Assembly (NCBI RefSeq): GCF_012489685.1
Contig: NC_080044.1
Span: forward strand, 24,284,369-24,348,368
Reading direction: 5' to 3'
Origin: Lotus japonicus
Taxonomy: Eukaryota; Streptophyta; Magnoliopsida; Fabales; Fabaceae
Length of the DNA: 64,000 nucleotides
Part shown: positions 21,196-33,603 of the stretch, one piece after another
How the letters are laid out: each line of letters begins with the position of its first letter
Numbering within the stretch: position 1 is the stretch's first letter
Notes under the pieces: generated by a model
Database searches by the model: none
Told to the model about the DNA's origin: nothing
Seen by the model: only the letters and a program-made list of their open reading frames with translations
Translations under genes and position numbers: made by a program

Positions 21196-24100
21196 TCACT
21201 CTGGACAAAAGTCCATGTTTAGATTTTTCAGAATAAAATTAAATCTATCTTCAGCTAAGGGCTTTGTAAAGATATCTGCCCATTGATGGTCAGTATCAAC
21301 AAACTTCAGAAGAAGTACGCCCTTCTGTACATAATCTCTAATAAAATGATACTTTACCTCAATGTGCTTTGCCCTTGAATGCAAGATAGGATTCTTACTC
21401 AATGAGATTGCAGCAGTGTTATCACAATAGATTGAGATATTGCTCTCAAGGATCTGATAATCCTCCAGCTGATGTTTCATCCAGAGCATCTGAGTGCTGC
21501 ATATTGCTGCTGAGATATATTCTGCCTCTGCAGTTGATAGTGCAATGGTTGATTGCCTCTTGCTTGCCCATGAGACTAGATTGCTTCCCAGAAATTGACA
21601 ATTTCCAGAAGTACTTTTTCTCTCTGTTCTATCTCCAGCATAATCAGCATCACAATAACCTGAAAGCTTATACTCTGATGTTTTCTTATACATCAAGCCA
21701 AGGTTAGTGGTGCCTTTCAGATATCTTAGGATCCTCTTAACAGCAGTTAAGTGGGTTTCCCTTGGATCTGATTGGAAACGAGCACATAAATGAACACTAA
21801 ATAATATGTCTGGCCTAGATGCAGTTAAGTATAGAAGTGAACCTATCATGCCACGATAGAGCTTCTGACATACTTTACCACTTATATCTTCTTTTTCCAG
21901 AATGCATGTTGGATGCATTGGAGTCTTGGCCACTGTAGATTCCAGCATATTGAACTTCTTCAGAAGTTCTTTAGTGTACTTGCTCTGATGGATATATGTT
22001 CCTTCTGGTGTTTGATCAACTTGTATTCCCAGAAAGTACTTTAATTCTCCCATCATGCTCATCTCAAATTCAGCCTGCATCATCTCAGAAAATTCTTTGC
22101 ATAGAGATTGATTAGCAGAACCAAATATAATATCATCAACATAAATTTGCACAATTAAGATATCATCTTTATAAGTCTTGCAAAAGAGAGTTGTATCTAC
22201 TTTACCCCTTACAAACTCATTCTCCAGAAGGAATGAGCTAAGTCTCTCATACCATGCTCTGGGAGCTTGCTTCAGACCGTAGAGTGATTTCTTCAATTTG
22301 AACACATGGTCTGGTTTCTTTTCATCTTCAAAACCTGGGGGTTGATGAACATAGACTTCCTCTGAGATATAACCATTTAGGAAGGCACTCTTTACGTCCA
22401 TCTGATGTAGAATTATGTTGTGATTTACTGAGAAAGAAATCAATAGTCTGATTGCCTCCAGTCTTGCTACTGGAGCAAATGTTTCAGTGTAGTCTATTCC
22501 TTCCTGCTGGCTGTAGCCTTGAGCAACTAGCCTTGCCTTGTTTCTGACTACATCTCCTTTCTCATTTAGCTTGTTTCTGAATACCCATTTCGTTCCAATA
22601 ACATGGACATTCTCAGGCTTCTTCACTAAGCTCCAAACATCGTTCTTGGAAAATTGATTCAGTTCTTCTTCCATGGCCAGAATCCAATCCTTGTCTTGAA
22701 GAGCTTCATCTATGGACTTGGGTTCAATTAAGGACACCAATCCTTTCAGACTCAGCAAGGTCTCTTCAGAGGGTCTGAAGGCAGATCTGGTTCTGACTGG
22801 TTCATCTTTGTTGCCCAGAATCAATTCCTTAGGATGAGCTGCAGTGATTCTGCTCTTCTTCAGAGTTTGTGAGTTAGAGGGACCAGCTTCTTCCTCTGGT
22901 TCATCTTCCTCTGGCTCAACTTCCTCTGGAGCTTTGCCTTTGTCAGAAACATTAATGCTTAAATCTGCAAACTTTTCAACTAGCTTTGACTGGTCAGAGT
23001 CAAGCTTATCATCAAATCTAACATGAATAGATTCTTCAATAGTCTTAGCATCAGTATTATAAAATCTAAAACCTTTAGATCTATCAGAATAACCAAGTAA
23101 TAGACACTTAGAAGACTTAGCATCAAATTTATGCAATCTATCCTTAGTATTGAGAACATAACAAACACAGCCAAAAGGATGAAAATAAGAAATGTTGGGT
23201 TTTATGTTCTTCCACAATTCATAAGGAGTCTTATTCAGAATTGGTCTTACAGAGATTCTATTCTGAATGTAACATGCTGTATTTACTGCCTCTGCCCAAA
23301 AGTGCTTAGCCATGCCAGTTTCTTGGAGCATGGTTCTAGCCATCTCCTGAAGAGTTATGTTCTTCCTCTCAACAACACCATTTTGTTGAGGAGTTCTGGG
23401 ACAAGAGAAATCATGTGCAATTCCATAGGAATCAAACAGACTCTCAAACTTGTCATTCTCAAACTCTCCACCATGGTCACTCCTGACACGCACAATTCTA
23501 CAAGCTTTCTCGTTTTGCACTTGAGCAATGAAGGTAGAGAACACAGCATGAGACTCATCCTTGCGGGTTAGAAACTTTACCCATGTCCAGCGGCTATAGT
23601 CATCAACGATAACCATCCCATATCTCTTGCCACCTATAGACTCAGTTTTCACTGGTCCAAACAGGTCGATATGCAGAAGTTCTAACGGCCTTGAGGTTGA
23701 GACAACATTCTTTGCCTTGAAAGGGACTTTTGTGAATTTGCCTTTCTGACATGCTTCACAAAGAGCGTCTGAAGCGAACTTCAGATTGGGTAAGCCCCTG
23801 ACAAGGTTTAGCTTGCTCAGCTGAGAAATCCTTCTCATACTAGCATGCCCTAACCGTCTATGCCATACCCACTGCTCTTCATTAACAGACAGAAGGCACT
23901 TCACATTCTGAGTCTCCAACTCAGATAATCTGATCTTATAAATGTTGTTCTTCCTCTTGCTGTTAAACAGAACAGAGCCATCGATCTGACTTACAGCCCG
24001 GCAGGACTTTTGATTGAATATAACATCATAACCCTTGTCAGCTAATTGACTTATAGACAATAAGTTATGTGTTAAGCCGTCTACCAATAAAACATTATCA

Positions 24101-24300
24101 ATGCATGGACTACTATCTACACAAATAGTACCAGTACCAATAATTTTACCCTTTTCATTTCCTCCGAAGCCAACTTCGCCTCCAGGCTTAAGTTTCAGCT
24201 CTCGGAACATACGCTTTTCTCCCGTCATGTGACGCGAGCATCCACTGTCCAGATACCATGATTGGTGTTTCAGTGGAGCTATCAAGGATATCTGCAACAT
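21196..24300 (-). CDS. pol: Sirevirus pol polyprotein (PR-IN-RT-RH), about 1034 aa
   Basis: The domains run in Ty1/copia order. Aspartic protease comes first ([13 protein letters not shown], residues about 16-28). The GAG-pre-integrase zinc region follows ([17 protein letters not shown]). The integrase core has [23 protein letters not shown] and GVVERKN. Reverse transcriptase has [45 protein letters not shown] and the catalytic YVDDIIFG. RNase H has DADYAGD and ALSTAEAEY, and the protein ends in IFTKPL. No stop interrupts it. It overlaps the gag frame by 113 nt in the +1 frame, so expression would need frameshifting or another bypass. The frame is open upstream of the first Met, so the true N-terminus is probably made as a gag-pol fusion. 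Confidence 0.95.
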   Translation of the reverse strand: MLQISLIAPLKHQSWYLDSGCSRHMTGEKRMFRELKLKPGGEVGFGGNEKGKIIGTGTICVDSSPCIDNVLLVDGLTHNLLSISQLADKGYDVIFNQKSCRAVSQIDGSVLFNSKRKNNIYKIRLSELETQNVKCLLSVNEEQWVWHRRLGHASMRRISQLSKLNLVRGLPNLKFASDALCEACQKGKFTKVPFKAKNVVSTSRPLELLHIDLFGPVKTESIGGKRYGMVIVDDYSRWTWVKFLTRKDESHAVFSTFIAQVQNEKACRIVRVRSDHGGEFENDKFESLFDSYGIAHDFSCPRTPQQNGVVERKNITLQEMARTMLQETGMAKHFWAEAVNTACYIQNRISVRPILNKTPYELWKNIKPNISYFHPFGCVCYVLNTKDRLHKFDAKSSKCLLLGYSDRSKGFRFYNTDAKTIEESIHVRFDDKLDSDQSKLVEKFADLSINVSDKGKAPEEVEPEEDEPEEEAGPSNSQTLKKSRITAAHPKELILGNKDEPVRTRSAFRPSEETLLSLKGLVSLIEPKSIDEALQDKDWILAMEEELNQFSKNDVWSLVKKPENVHVIGTKWVFRNKLNEKGDVVRNKARLVAQGYSQQEGIDYTETFAPVARLEAIRLLISFSVNHNIILHQMDVKSAFLNGYISEEVYVHQPPGFEDEKKPDHVFKLKKSLYGLKQAPRAWYERLSSFLLENEFVRGKVDTTLFCKTYKDDILIVQIYVDDIIFGSANQSLCKEFSEMMQAEFEMSMMGELKYFLGIQVDQTPEGTYIHQSKYTKELLKKFNMLESTVAKTPMHPTCILEKEDISGKVCQKLYRGMIGSLLYLTASRPDILFSVHLCARFQSDPRETHLTAVKRILRYLKGTTNLGLMYKKTSEYKLSGYCDADYAGDRTERKSTSGNCQFLGSNLVSWASKRQSTIALSTAEAEYISAAICSTQMLWMKHQLEDYQILESNISIYCDNTAAISLSKNPILHSRAKHIEVKYHFIRDYVQKGVLLLKFVDTDHQWADIFTKPLAEDRFNFILKNLNMDFCPE

Positions 24301-26098
24301 AGATAATCTTGTCCTTAGGTACCCACTTTCTGGGTCCTCTTTTGTTAGTTACCCCAGAGGTTCTGATCACCTTGGGTGTCTCAACATAATATTTTAAAGG
24401 AATATTTGCATGATATTTAGTCATAGAGAAAGATCCCTTTTTAAGAGGGTTTTTAGCAACTTTAGCAGGTACAGGATCAGGCAATGTGGTACCAGAGGGA
24501 ACAAAGCATTCATATAAAGATTTAGCTTTAGACACAGAAGGCTCATTTCTAATTGGTTTAGAATAGCCAATGCCATGCATTCCATTTCTGCTTACACCAT
24601 AGATCATTGAAGCCATTAAGCTTCTATCTACGCTTTTAGCCAGGAATCTTTGAAAAGATTTTTCATACTTAGATTCATGCTTACTATCAGAGGCATCGCA
24701 GGCAATAACTTCTTCTAACTTAGCAATTTGATTCTTGAGCACAGAGTTAGAATTAACTAAAGCATGGTTATCATTTTTCAAATCAGATATGATTTTCTCA
24801 TGTTCAGAAGGAATTTTAGAAACAGCAGATAAGTTCCTTTTCAGCTTCTTATGCTTAGACAACAATGAGTTATACTTATCCATGATATCAGACAAAGCAT
24901 GTTTCAGTTCAGAGGTAGAGAAGGAAGCAAATACCTCATTTTCATCGTCAGAGTCTGGATCTCCTTCTGATTCTGAGTCAGAGTCAACAGCTTCCTTTGA
25001 CTCTGCTCCTTTGTCTTTGACAATGGCCATGAGTCCTTGGACTTCACCATCAGAGTCAACATCCTCTGACTCTGATTCATCGAATGTCACCATCAGACTC
25101 TTCTTGGTCTTGAAGTGCTTCTTTGGCTTCTTGTCCTTCTTCAATTTTGGACAGTCACTTTTGTAGTGCCCTGATTCTTTGCACTCAAAGCAAGTGACTT
25201 CCTTGATTGATGACTTCTTCTGACCTGAGGATTCAGACTTTCCTCTTGCCTTTCCAGAGCCTTTGAACTTGCTCTGCCTGTGCTTCCAGATGCGGTTGAG
25301 TCTCTTGGAGATCAGAGTCAGCTCATCCTCATCAGAATCTTCTGATGCTTCTTCAGATTCTTCTTCTTCAGCTTGAAGAGCCTTTGACTTCTCAACCTTA
25401 GCCTTTTCAGATTTGGATTTCAAGGCTATGGACTTTTTCCTCAGATCTTGCATCTCTGAGCGCTTCAGCTCATGGCATTTCAAAATGCTGATGAGTTCTT
25501 CTAAACTCATATTCTCAACGTCTCTCGTGAGCTCTATTGAAGTCACCAAAGGCATCCAACTTTCAGGAAGACACCTGATGACCCTTATGACATGATCTTT
25601 TGTTGTGTAGCTCTTGTTGAGAGGACGTATGCCAGCTACAAGCAGTTGAAATCTGGAGAACATTTCTTCAATGGACTCATTTGGCTCCATGATGAAGGAT
25701 TCATACTTTTGGATCAAAGACAATGCCTTTGATTCTTTGACTTTCTTGTTTCCTTCATGAGACATCTTCAGAGAATCAAAAATGCCTTTAGCAAACTCAC
25801 GATCTGTAATCTTCTGGTACTCCTCATAGGAAATAGCACTTAGAAGAATTGCTCTTGCTTTGTGATGTTGTGAGTACAGCTTCTTTTGATCTGCAGTCAT
25901 CTCTGACCTTGGGATCTTCTTGCCATCTGCATCAACTGGACGCTCGTAGCCATCCACAATAATATCCCAGAGATCTGCATCGAAACCCAGAAAGAAACTT
26001 TCCAGTCTATCTTTCCAATATTCGAACCTTTGACCGTCGAACATAGGAGGCTTTGTATTGTAACCATCTCTTTGAGTTTCACTGGTGGTGGCAGCCAT
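24188..26098 (-). CDS. gag: Sirevirus gag, 636 aa
   Basis: The start ATG (26098) lies 58 nt after the primer-binding site. The N-terminus ([20 protein letters not shown]) is a UBN2/DUF4219-type copia gag domain. A CCHC zinc knuckle ([15 protein letters not shown]) lies near residue 300, followed by acidic, Ser/Asp/Glu-rich segments and a coiled coil. Gag packages element RNA in cytoplasmic virus-like particles. The last 37 codons overlap the start of pol in another frame, and both frames look coding there (gag side: [15 protein letters not shown]; pol side: the protease active site). Confidence 0.93.
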   Translation of the reverse strand: MAATTSETQRDGYNTKPPMFDGQRFEYWKDRLESFFLGFDADLWDIIVDGYERPVDADGKKIPRSEMTADQKKLYSQHHKARAILLSAISYEEYQKITDREFAKGIFDSLKMSHEGNKKVKESKALSLIQKYESFIMEPNESIEEMFSRFQLLVAGIRPLNKSYTTKDHVIRVIRCLPESWMPLVTSIELTRDVENMSLEELISILKCHELKRSEMQDLRKKSIALKSKSEKAKVEKSKALQAEEEESEEASEDSDEDELTLISKRLNRIWKHRQSKFKGSGKARGKSESSGQKKSSIKEVTCFECKESGHYKSDCPKLKKDKKPKKHFKTKKSLMVTFDESESEDVDSDGEVQGLMAIVKDKGAESKEAVDSDSESEGDPDSDDENEVFASFSTSELKHALSDIMDKYNSLLSKHKKLKRNLSAVSKIPSEHEKIISDLKNDNHALVNSNSVLKNQIAKLEEVIACDASDSKHESKYEKSFQRFLAKSVDRSLMASMIYGVSRNGMHGIGYSKPIRNEPSVSKAKSLYECFVPSGTTLPDPVPAKVAKNPLKKGSFSMTKYHANIPLKYYVETPKVIRTSGVTNKRGPRKWVPKDKIIYVADILDSSTETPIMVSGQWMLASHDGRKAYVPRAET

Positions 26099-26156
26099 TG
26101 TTTTTCACACCGGCCCGGATCACTGAACACTGTTAGGTGTGGTAATCAGAACTTGC

Positions 26157-26168
26157 GCTCTGATACCA
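26157..26168 (-). promoter_or_regulatory. Primer-binding site (initiator tRNA-Met)
   Basis: The - strand reads TGGTATCAGAGC, two bases after the end of LTR 2. This is the standard copia primer-binding site complementary to the 3' end of initiator methionine tRNA, and it fixes element orientation and LTR border. Confidence 0.92.
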
Positions 26169-26170
26169 AT

Positions 26171-27383
26171 TGAAGGTATGAAAAACGGTAGAAAGGGGGG
26201 GTTTGAATAACGTTTTCAGTACAAAACTACCACCTTAAAGATTTTGACAAATCTTTCGAGAACTTAAGTGCTAAAGGTAAGAGATAGAAAAGCACACAAG
26301 GATTTTATCCTGGTTCACTTGATAAATCACTCAAGCTACTCCAGTCCACCCGTTAAGGTGATTTCTTCCTTCTTAGAATGAAGGCAATCCACTAATCAGG
26401 TAAGAGTTACAACTGCACTTGAAACCTACAAGTGACTAACAATTACACTGACTTAGCTCACACTAAGATTCACTCTCTTAGTCTTCTCTAGGATCCGATC
26501 AACCTTGATCTCCTAAAGAAACTAAACAAACTGTTTATCAAAGAAATGTTTACAAGAGATTTGCTTCTAAAAAGCTAATAGTAAACACAATGAATTTCAG
26601 ATGAAAGAAAGCTTAGAATATTTTGAATATCTTGCGCGTGTGTATTGCTTCTAGTATTCTCGCAGCTTCTTTCAATCTTCAGCCTCTATATATACTCCAA
26701 GGATTAGGGTTGAGCGTTGCATGGGAAATGCTACCGTTGGAGGGCAGTTCTGGAAAATCCAGCTTCTGCTGTGGCTGAGAACGTTAGGTAGGTCGTCAGG
26801 AAGGTACACTTGCTTTTGTACTTGGATAGCGACTTGACCTTTTAACCTAGGAGACTTCTGATCAGGGGAATGCTTCATATTGGAACTTGTGAAGCCGGTT
26901 GATCAGAGTCAGAGGGAAAGCACAGATCCTCTGACCATTGTATCTTCTGATTCTGAACTCAGAGGGAAGAACATGGCCTTCAGAGTTTCTTGCTTCTGGA
27001 CTTCAGAGTTTCCACTATTCAGCTTCTGGATCTTCAGAGTCTTCTACACCATCAGAACATCTGAACCTTCAGTGTTTCTTGGCTATCAGAACTTCTGGAT
27101 CTTCAGAGCTTCTAGCGACTGAGTCCTCATCAGAGTTTGTATAGCTTCAGAACTTCTGAAGCTTTTCCACTGTTCATACTGAACATGGTGAATGCGAAAG
27201 CGTTGCTTGGGTTACCCTTTATACACAGTGCTTCTGATTTGTGTGAGATTGAGTTGAGGTCAGAGCCTGTAAATAGCACACTCAGAAAAACACGTTAGAG
27301 TACCACAATTGTTCATATCAAAAGGTTAACTTGTAATCATCAAAACATAGAGTTGTACTACTAGATCAAAACTTGATCTTACA
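26171..27383 (-). repeat. LTR 2 (middle LTR, shared, mosaic)
   Basis: It is the 5' LTR of the left internal region and the 3' LTR of the right one. Its left part (26171-26876) carries LTR 1-type variants, such as the GCGCGTGTGTATTGC region. Further right it carries LTR 3-type variants (GATCAGAG at about 26901, CAGAACTTCTG at about 27149). This is the pattern expected from a crossover between two LTRs. Confidence 0.85.
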
Positions 27384-27384
27384 A

Positions 27385-27396
27385 TCTCCCCCTTTT
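27385..27396 (-). promoter_or_regulatory. Polypurine tract of the right copy
   Basis: The AAAAGGGGGAGA tract on the - strand adjoins LTR 2 on the internal side, as at LTR 1. Confidence 0.75.
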
Positions 27397-27980
27397 TGAT
27401 GATGACAAAACTAAGATTTTTGATGAACAATTCTTAAACATTAAACTGAATTCACTCAGAGTTTAGAGATATAGAATAAGACTTATCCTGATGTGAATAG
27501 TTTATCTTGCTCATTCTGAATTCAAGTCACTGCTTGATTCTGAGCTTAGCTCCCCCTGAATCTAATACTTGATGAAAACGTTAGTAAAGTCTAGATTCTG
27601 AGCTAAAACATATAAGAGTTCAGAGTGAAAAGCTTATGACATAGATGAAAAACGAATAATCAGAGCGCATAAGTGATCAGAGTCATGGACAAGGTATCAG
27701 AGTCTTGGGTATCAGAGTCAACTTAGAATCACTTCAGAAGAAGTGAAATGTATTCCTTGTATTTGCCCAGTGACACATCTATGGTCATGAAGGTGGAACT
27801 CTTAAAATCTCCACAAGAAAAATAAGTCACACTAACACATCTTACACATCAAAAACTGGGTGTACTCCCCCTTTTTGTCATAAGCAAAAAGCTTGGGGTG
27901 TGAAAAACTCAGCTTGAAGTACAAGGTACTCCCCCTTAGAGAAGGTCTAAGTTTAAAAGAAAAAGAAAACGATGTAAGAA

Positions 27981-28355
27981 TCAGAGGTTGAATCTCCATT
28001 CTGCCAGGACTTGGAGTTCCTCAGGAGGAAATACACAGTGAACGGCACAGCCCCGTTCTGCAATAGGAACAACCTGCTCTTGAGCTTGAACTTGTTCTTG
28101 TGCCGGGTTCTCAGAGCCTCGTTGACCCGTTGCCAAACCGACTACCATGTGAGGGAACTGAGGTGCATCTGCAGTAGATCTTCTGGTTTGTCTCACCATT
28201 TTGAAGAGGTTGAAGGTTTGAGGTAGAAGATGAAGTTTGAAGGATGAAGAGAGATCGAGAGAGAAATCAAGAAGGAGGCGGTTTTGAAAAGCAGAGAGTG
28301 CGAGAGTGAAAACCGGAAGTGAGAGAGAACGTGTGTGTATAGTGGGTTTTATCAA
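27981..28355 (-). pseudogene. Env-like ORF remnant in the deletion copy
   Basis: Only the first 124 codons of the env-like ORF remain, through EWRFNL. The rest of the ORF and the whole antisense gene are removed by a deletion of about 3.4 kb relative to 17080-20537. The junction at about 27983-27990 joins an ATCAGAG block to the AGGTTGAATC block of the ORF. Confidence 0.9.
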
Positions 28356-28642
28356 ATAACCGTTGTTGATTCAAAAAGCACTTTAAGATCAACGGTTGAA
28401 AATTAAAGATAGATAGTAACAGTAAAATACACAATCACACACAGGAGATAAGCATATCTACACGCAATCATAACAGACTGTCACACGGGCACAAGGAACT
28501 ATGCATCAGAAATTCTGACGCACGTGTTGTTGTCTCAGCTTCAGAGTCAGTACCAGTGGGCACACACACTCTGATTGAGTTACCTTCTGGACTAGACATC
28601 TTCTGATCAAGAAGTATCATAGTCAGAGGTTCTGATCCATCT

Positions 28643-31600
28643 TCACTCTGGACAAAAGTCCATGTTTAGATTTTTCAGAATAAAATTAAATCTATCTTCA
28701 GCTAAGGGCTTTGTAAAGATATCTGCCCATTGATGGTCAGTATCAACAAACTTCAGAAGAAGTACGCCCTTCTGTACATAATCTCTAATAAAATGATACT
28801 TTACCTCAATGTGCTTTGCCCTTGAATGCAAGATAGGATTCTTACTCAATGAGATTGCAGCAGTGTTATCACAATATATTGGGATATTGCTCTCAAGGAT
28901 CTGATAATCCTCCAGCTGATGTTTCATCCAGAGCATCTGAGTGCTGCATATTGCTGCTGAGATATATTCTGCCTCTGCAGTTGATAGTGCAATGGTTGAT
29001 TGCCTCTTGCTTGCCCATGAGACTAGATTGCTTCCCAGAAATTGACAATTTCCAGAAGTACTTTTTCTCTCTGTTCTATCTCCAGCATAATCAGCATCAC
29101 AATAACCTGAAAGCTTATACTCTGATGTTTTCTTATACATCAAGCCAAGGTTAGTGGTGCCTTTCAGATACCTTAGGATCCTCTTAACAGCAGTTAAGTG
29201 AGTTTCCCTTGGATCTGATTGGAAACGAGCACATAAATGAACACTAAATAATATGTCTGGCCTAGATGCAGTTAAGTATAGAAGTGAACCTATCATGCCA
29301 CGATAGAGCTTCTGACATACTTTACCACTTTTATCTTCTTTTTCCAGAATGCATGTTGGATGCATTGGAGTCTTGGCCACTGTAGATTCCAGCATATTGA
29401 ACTTCTTCAGAAGTTCTTTAGTGTACTTGCTCTGATGGATATATGTTCCTTCTGGTGTTTGATCAACTTGTATTCCCAGAAAGTACTTTAATTCTCCCAT
29501 CATACTCATCTCAAATTCAGCCTGCATCATCTCAGAAAATTCTTTGCATAGAGATTGATTAGCAGAACCAAATATAATATCATCAACATAAATTTGCACA
29601 ATTAAGATATCATCTTTATAAGTCTTGCAAAAGAGAGTTGTATCTACTTTACCCCTTACAAACTCATTCTCCAGAAGGAATGAGTTAAGTCTCTCATACC
29701 ATGCTCTAGGAGCTTGCTTCAGACCGTAGAGTGATTTCTTCAATTTGAACACATGGTCTGGTTTCTTTTCATCTTCAAAACCTGGGGGTTGATGAACATA
29801 GACTTCCTCTGAGATATAACCATTTAGGAAGGCACTCTTTACGTCCATCTGATGTAGAATTATGTTGTGATTTACTGAGAAAGAAATCAATAGTCTGATT
29901 GCCTCCAGTCTTGCTACTGGAGCAAATGTTTCAGTGTAGTCTATTCCTTCCTGCTGGCTGTAGCCTTGAGCAACTAGCCTTGCCTTGTTTCTGACTACAT
30001 CTCCTTTCTCATTTAGCTTGTTTCTGAATACCCATTTCGTTCCAATAACATGGACATTCTCAGGCTTCTTCACTAAGCTCCAAACATCGTTTTTGGAGAA
30101 TTGATTCAATTCTTCTTCCATGGCCAGAATCCAATCCTTGTCCTGAAGAGCTTCATCTATGGACTTGGGTTCAATTAAGGACACCAATCCTTTCAGACTC
30201 AGCAAGGTCTCTTCAGAGGGTCTGAAGGCAGATCTGGTTCTGACTGGTTCATCTTTGTTGCCCAGAATCAATTCCTTAGGATGAGCTGCAGTGATTCTGC
30301 TCTTCTTCAGAGTTTGTGAGTTAGAGGGACCAGCTTCTTCCTCTGGTTCATCTTCCTCTGGCTCAACTTCCTCTGGAGCTTTGCCTTTGTCAGAAACATT
30401 AATGCTTAAATCTGCAAACTTTTCAACTAGCTTTGACTGGTCAGAGTCAAGCTTATCATCAAATCTAACATGAATAGATTCTTCAATAGTCTTAGCATCA
30501 GTATTATAAAATCTAAAACCTTTAGATCTATCAGAATAACCAAGTAATAGACACTTAGAAGACTTAGCATCAAATTTATGCAATCTATCCTTAGTATTGA
30601 GAACATAACAAACACAGCCAAAAGGATGAAAATAAGAAATGTTGGGTTTTATGTTCTTCCACAATTCATAAGGAGTCTTATTCAGAATTGGTCTCACAGA
30701 GATTCTGTTCTGAATGTAACATGCTGTATTTACTGCCTCTGCCCAAAAGTGCTTAGCCATGCCAGTTTCTTGGAGCATGGTTCTAGCCATCTCCTGAAGA
30801 GTTCTGTTCTTCCTCTCAACAACACCATTTTGTTGAGGAGTTCTGGGACAAGAGAAATCATGTGCAATTCCATAGGAATCAAACAGACTCTCAAACTTGT
30901 CATTCTCAAACTCTCCACCATGGTCACTTCTGACACGCACAATTCTACAAGCCTTCTCGTTTTGCACTTGAGCAATGAAGGTAGAGAACACAGCATGAGA
31001 CTCATCCTTGCGGGTTAGAAACTTTACCCATGTCCAGCGGCTATAGTCATCAACGATAACCATCCCATATCTCTTGCCACCTATAGACTCAGTTTTCACT
31101 GGTCCAAACAGGTCGATATGCAGAAGTTCTAACGGCCTTGAGGTTGAGACAACATTCTTTGCCTTGAAAGGGACTTTTGTGAATTTGTCTTTCTGACATG
31201 CTTCACAAAGAGCGTCTGAAGCGAACTTCAGATTGGGTAAGCCCCTGACAAGGTTTAGCTTGCTCAGCTGAGAAATCTTTCTCATACTGGCATGCCCTAA
31301 CCGTCTATGTCATACCCACTGCTCTTCATTAACAGACAGAAGGCACTTCACATTCTGAGCCTCCAACTCAGATAATCTGATCTAATAAATGTTGTTCTTC
31401 CTCTTGCTGTTAAACAGAACAGAGCCATCGATCTGACTTACAGCCCGGCAGGACTTTTGATTGAATATAACATCATAACCCTTGTCAGCTAATTGACTTA
31501 TAGACAATAAGTTATGTGTTAAGCCGTCTACCAATAAAACATTATCAATGCATGGACTACTATCTACACAAATAGTACCAGTACCAATAATTTTACCCTT

Positions 31601-31747
31601 TTCATTTCCTCCGAAGCCAACTTCGCCTCCAGGCTTAAGTTTCAGCTCTCGGAACATACGCTTTTCTCCCGTCATGTGACGCGAGCATCCACTGTCCAGA
31701 TACCATGATTGGTGTTTCAGTGGAGCTATCAAGGATATCTGCAACAT
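28643..31747 (-). pseudogene. pol: Sirevirus pol, two nonsense mutations
   Basis: Full-length homologue of the pol at 21196-24300 with the same domains and catalytic motifs ([20 protein letters not shown]). Two stops interrupt the region between protease and integrase. One is an AAG-to-TAG change at about 31382 (after NNIY). The other is a TGG-to-TGA change at about 31310 in the W-H-R-R motif of the GAG-pre-integrase domain. The remainder is open (28643-31285). The copy cannot make a full polyprotein, although gag is intact. Confidence 0.92.
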
Positions 31748-33545
31748 AGATAATCTTGTCCTTAGGTACCCACTTTCTGGGTCCTCTTTTGTTAGTTACC
31801 CCAGAGGTTCTGATCACCTTGGGTGTCTCAACATAATATTTTAAAGGAATATTTGCATGATATTTAGTCATAGAGAAAGATCCCTTTTTAAGAGGGTTTT
31901 TAGCAACTTTAGCAGGTACAGGATCAGGCAATATGGTACCAGAGGGAACAAAGCATTCATATAAAGATTTAGCTTTAGACACAAAAGGCTCATTTCTAAT
32001 TGGTTTAGAATAGCCAATGCCATGCATTCCATTTCTGCTTACGCCATAGATCATTGAAGCCATTAAGCTTCTATCCACGCTTTTAGCTAGGAATCTTTGA
32101 AAAGACTTTTCATACTTAGATTCATTTCTACAATCAGAGGCATCACAGGCAACATTTTCTTCTAACTTAGCAATCTGGTTCTTAAGCACAGAGTTAGAAT
32201 TTACCAAAGCATGATTTTCATTTTTCAAATCAGAAATAATTTTCTCATGTTCAGAAGGAGTCTTGGAGACAGTAGATAAGTTCTTTTTCAACTTTTTATG
32301 CTTAGACAATAAAGAGTTATACTTATCCATGATATCAGACAAAGCATGTTTCAGTTCAGAGGTAGAGAAAGAAGCAAATACCTCATTTTCATCGTCTGAG
32401 TTAGGATCTCCTTCTGATTCTGAGTCAGAGTCAACAGCTTCCTTTGACTCTGCTTCCTTGTCTTTGACAATTGCCATGAGTCCTTGGACTTCACCATCAG
32501 AGTCAACATCCTCTGACTCTGATTCATCAAATGTCACCATCAGACTCTTCTTGGTCTTGAAGTGCTTCTTTGGCTTCTTGTCCTTCTTCAATTTTGGACA
32601 GTCACTTTTGTAGTGCCCTGATTCTTTGCACTCAAAGCAAGTGACTTCCTTGATTGATGACTTCTTCTGACCTGAGGATTCAGACTTTCCTCTTGCCTTT
32701 CCAGAGCCTTTGAACTTGCTCTGCCTGTGCTTCCAGATGCGGTTGAGTCTCTTGGAGATCAGAGTCAGCTCATCTTCATCAGAATCTTCTGATGCTTCTT
32801 CAGATTCTTCTTCTTCAGCTAGAAGAGCCTTTGACTTCTCAACTTTAGCCTTTTCAGATTTGGATTTCAAGGCTATGGACTTTTTCCTCAGATCTTGCAT
32901 CTCTGAGCGCTTCAGCTCATGGCATTTCAAAATGCTGATGAGTTCTTCTAAACTCATATTCTCAACGTCTCTCGTGAGCTCTATTGAAGTCACCAAAGGC
33001 ATCCAACTTTCAGGAAGACACCTGATGACCCTTATGACATGATCTTTTGTTGTGTAGCTCTTGTTGAGAGGACGTATGCCAGCTACAAGCAGTTGAAATC
33101 TGGAGAACATTTCTTCAATGGACTCATTTGGCTCCATGATGAAGGATTCATACTTTTGGATCAAAGACAATGCCTTTGATTCTTTGACTTTCTTGTTTCC
33201 TTCATGAGACATCTTCAGAGAATCAAAAATGCCTTTAGCAAACTCACGATCTGTAATCTTCTGGTACTCCTCATAGGAAATAGCACTTAGAAGAATTGCT
33301 CTTGCTTTGTGATGTTGTGAGTACAGCTTCTTTTGATCTGCAGTCATCTCTGACCTTGGGATCTTCTTGCCATCTGCATCAACTGGACGCTCGTAGCCAT
33401 CCACAATAATATCCCAGAGATCTGCATCGAAACCCAGAAAGAAACTTTCCAGTCTATCTTTCCAATATTCGAACCTTTGACCGTCGAACATAGGAGGCTT
33501 TGCATTGTAACCATCTCTTTGAGTTTCACTAGTGGTGGCAGCCAT
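31635..33545 (-). CDS. gag: Sirevirus gag of the right copy, 636 aa
   Basis: It has the same length and architecture as the gag at 24188-26098, with scattered amino-acid changes clustered mainly in the acidic and coiled-coil parts. The zinc knuckle is intact. It overlaps the start of the local pol frame by 113 nt in +1, exactly as in the other copy. That shows the overlap is inherited and not a sequencing error. Confidence 0.9.
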   Translation of the reverse strand: MAATTSETQRDGYNAKPPMFDGQRFEYWKDRLESFFLGFDADLWDIIVDGYERPVDADGKKIPRSEMTADQKKLYSQHHKARAILLSAISYEEYQKITDREFAKGIFDSLKMSHEGNKKVKESKALSLIQKYESFIMEPNESIEEMFSRFQLLVAGIRPLNKSYTTKDHVIRVIRCLPESWMPLVTSIELTRDVENMSLEELISILKCHELKRSEMQDLRKKSIALKSKSEKAKVEKSKALLAEEEESEEASEDSDEDELTLISKRLNRIWKHRQSKFKGSGKARGKSESSGQKKSSIKEVTCFECKESGHYKSDCPKLKKDKKPKKHFKTKKSLMVTFDESESEDVDSDGEVQGLMAIVKDKEAESKEAVDSDSESEGDPNSDDENEVFASFSTSELKHALSDIMDKYNSLLSKHKKLKKNLSTVSKTPSEHEKIISDLKNENHALVNSNSVLKNQIAKLEENVACDASDCRNESKYEKSFQRFLAKSVDRSLMASMIYGVSRNGMHGIGYSKPIRNEPFVSKAKSLYECFVPSGTILPDPVPAKVAKNPLKKGSFSMTKYHANIPLKYYVETPKVIRTSGVTNKRGPRKWVPKDKIIYVADILDSSTETPIMVSGQWMLASHDGRKAYVPRAET

Positions 33546-33603
33546 TGTTTTTCACACCGGCCCGGATCACTGAACACTGTTAGGTGTGGTAATCAGAACT
33601 TGC

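Noticed and set aside
23131..23571. 146-codon + strand open frame opposite pol (also at 30578)
   Set aside because: Antisense shadow of the integrase region. It differs between copies only as forced by pol changes.
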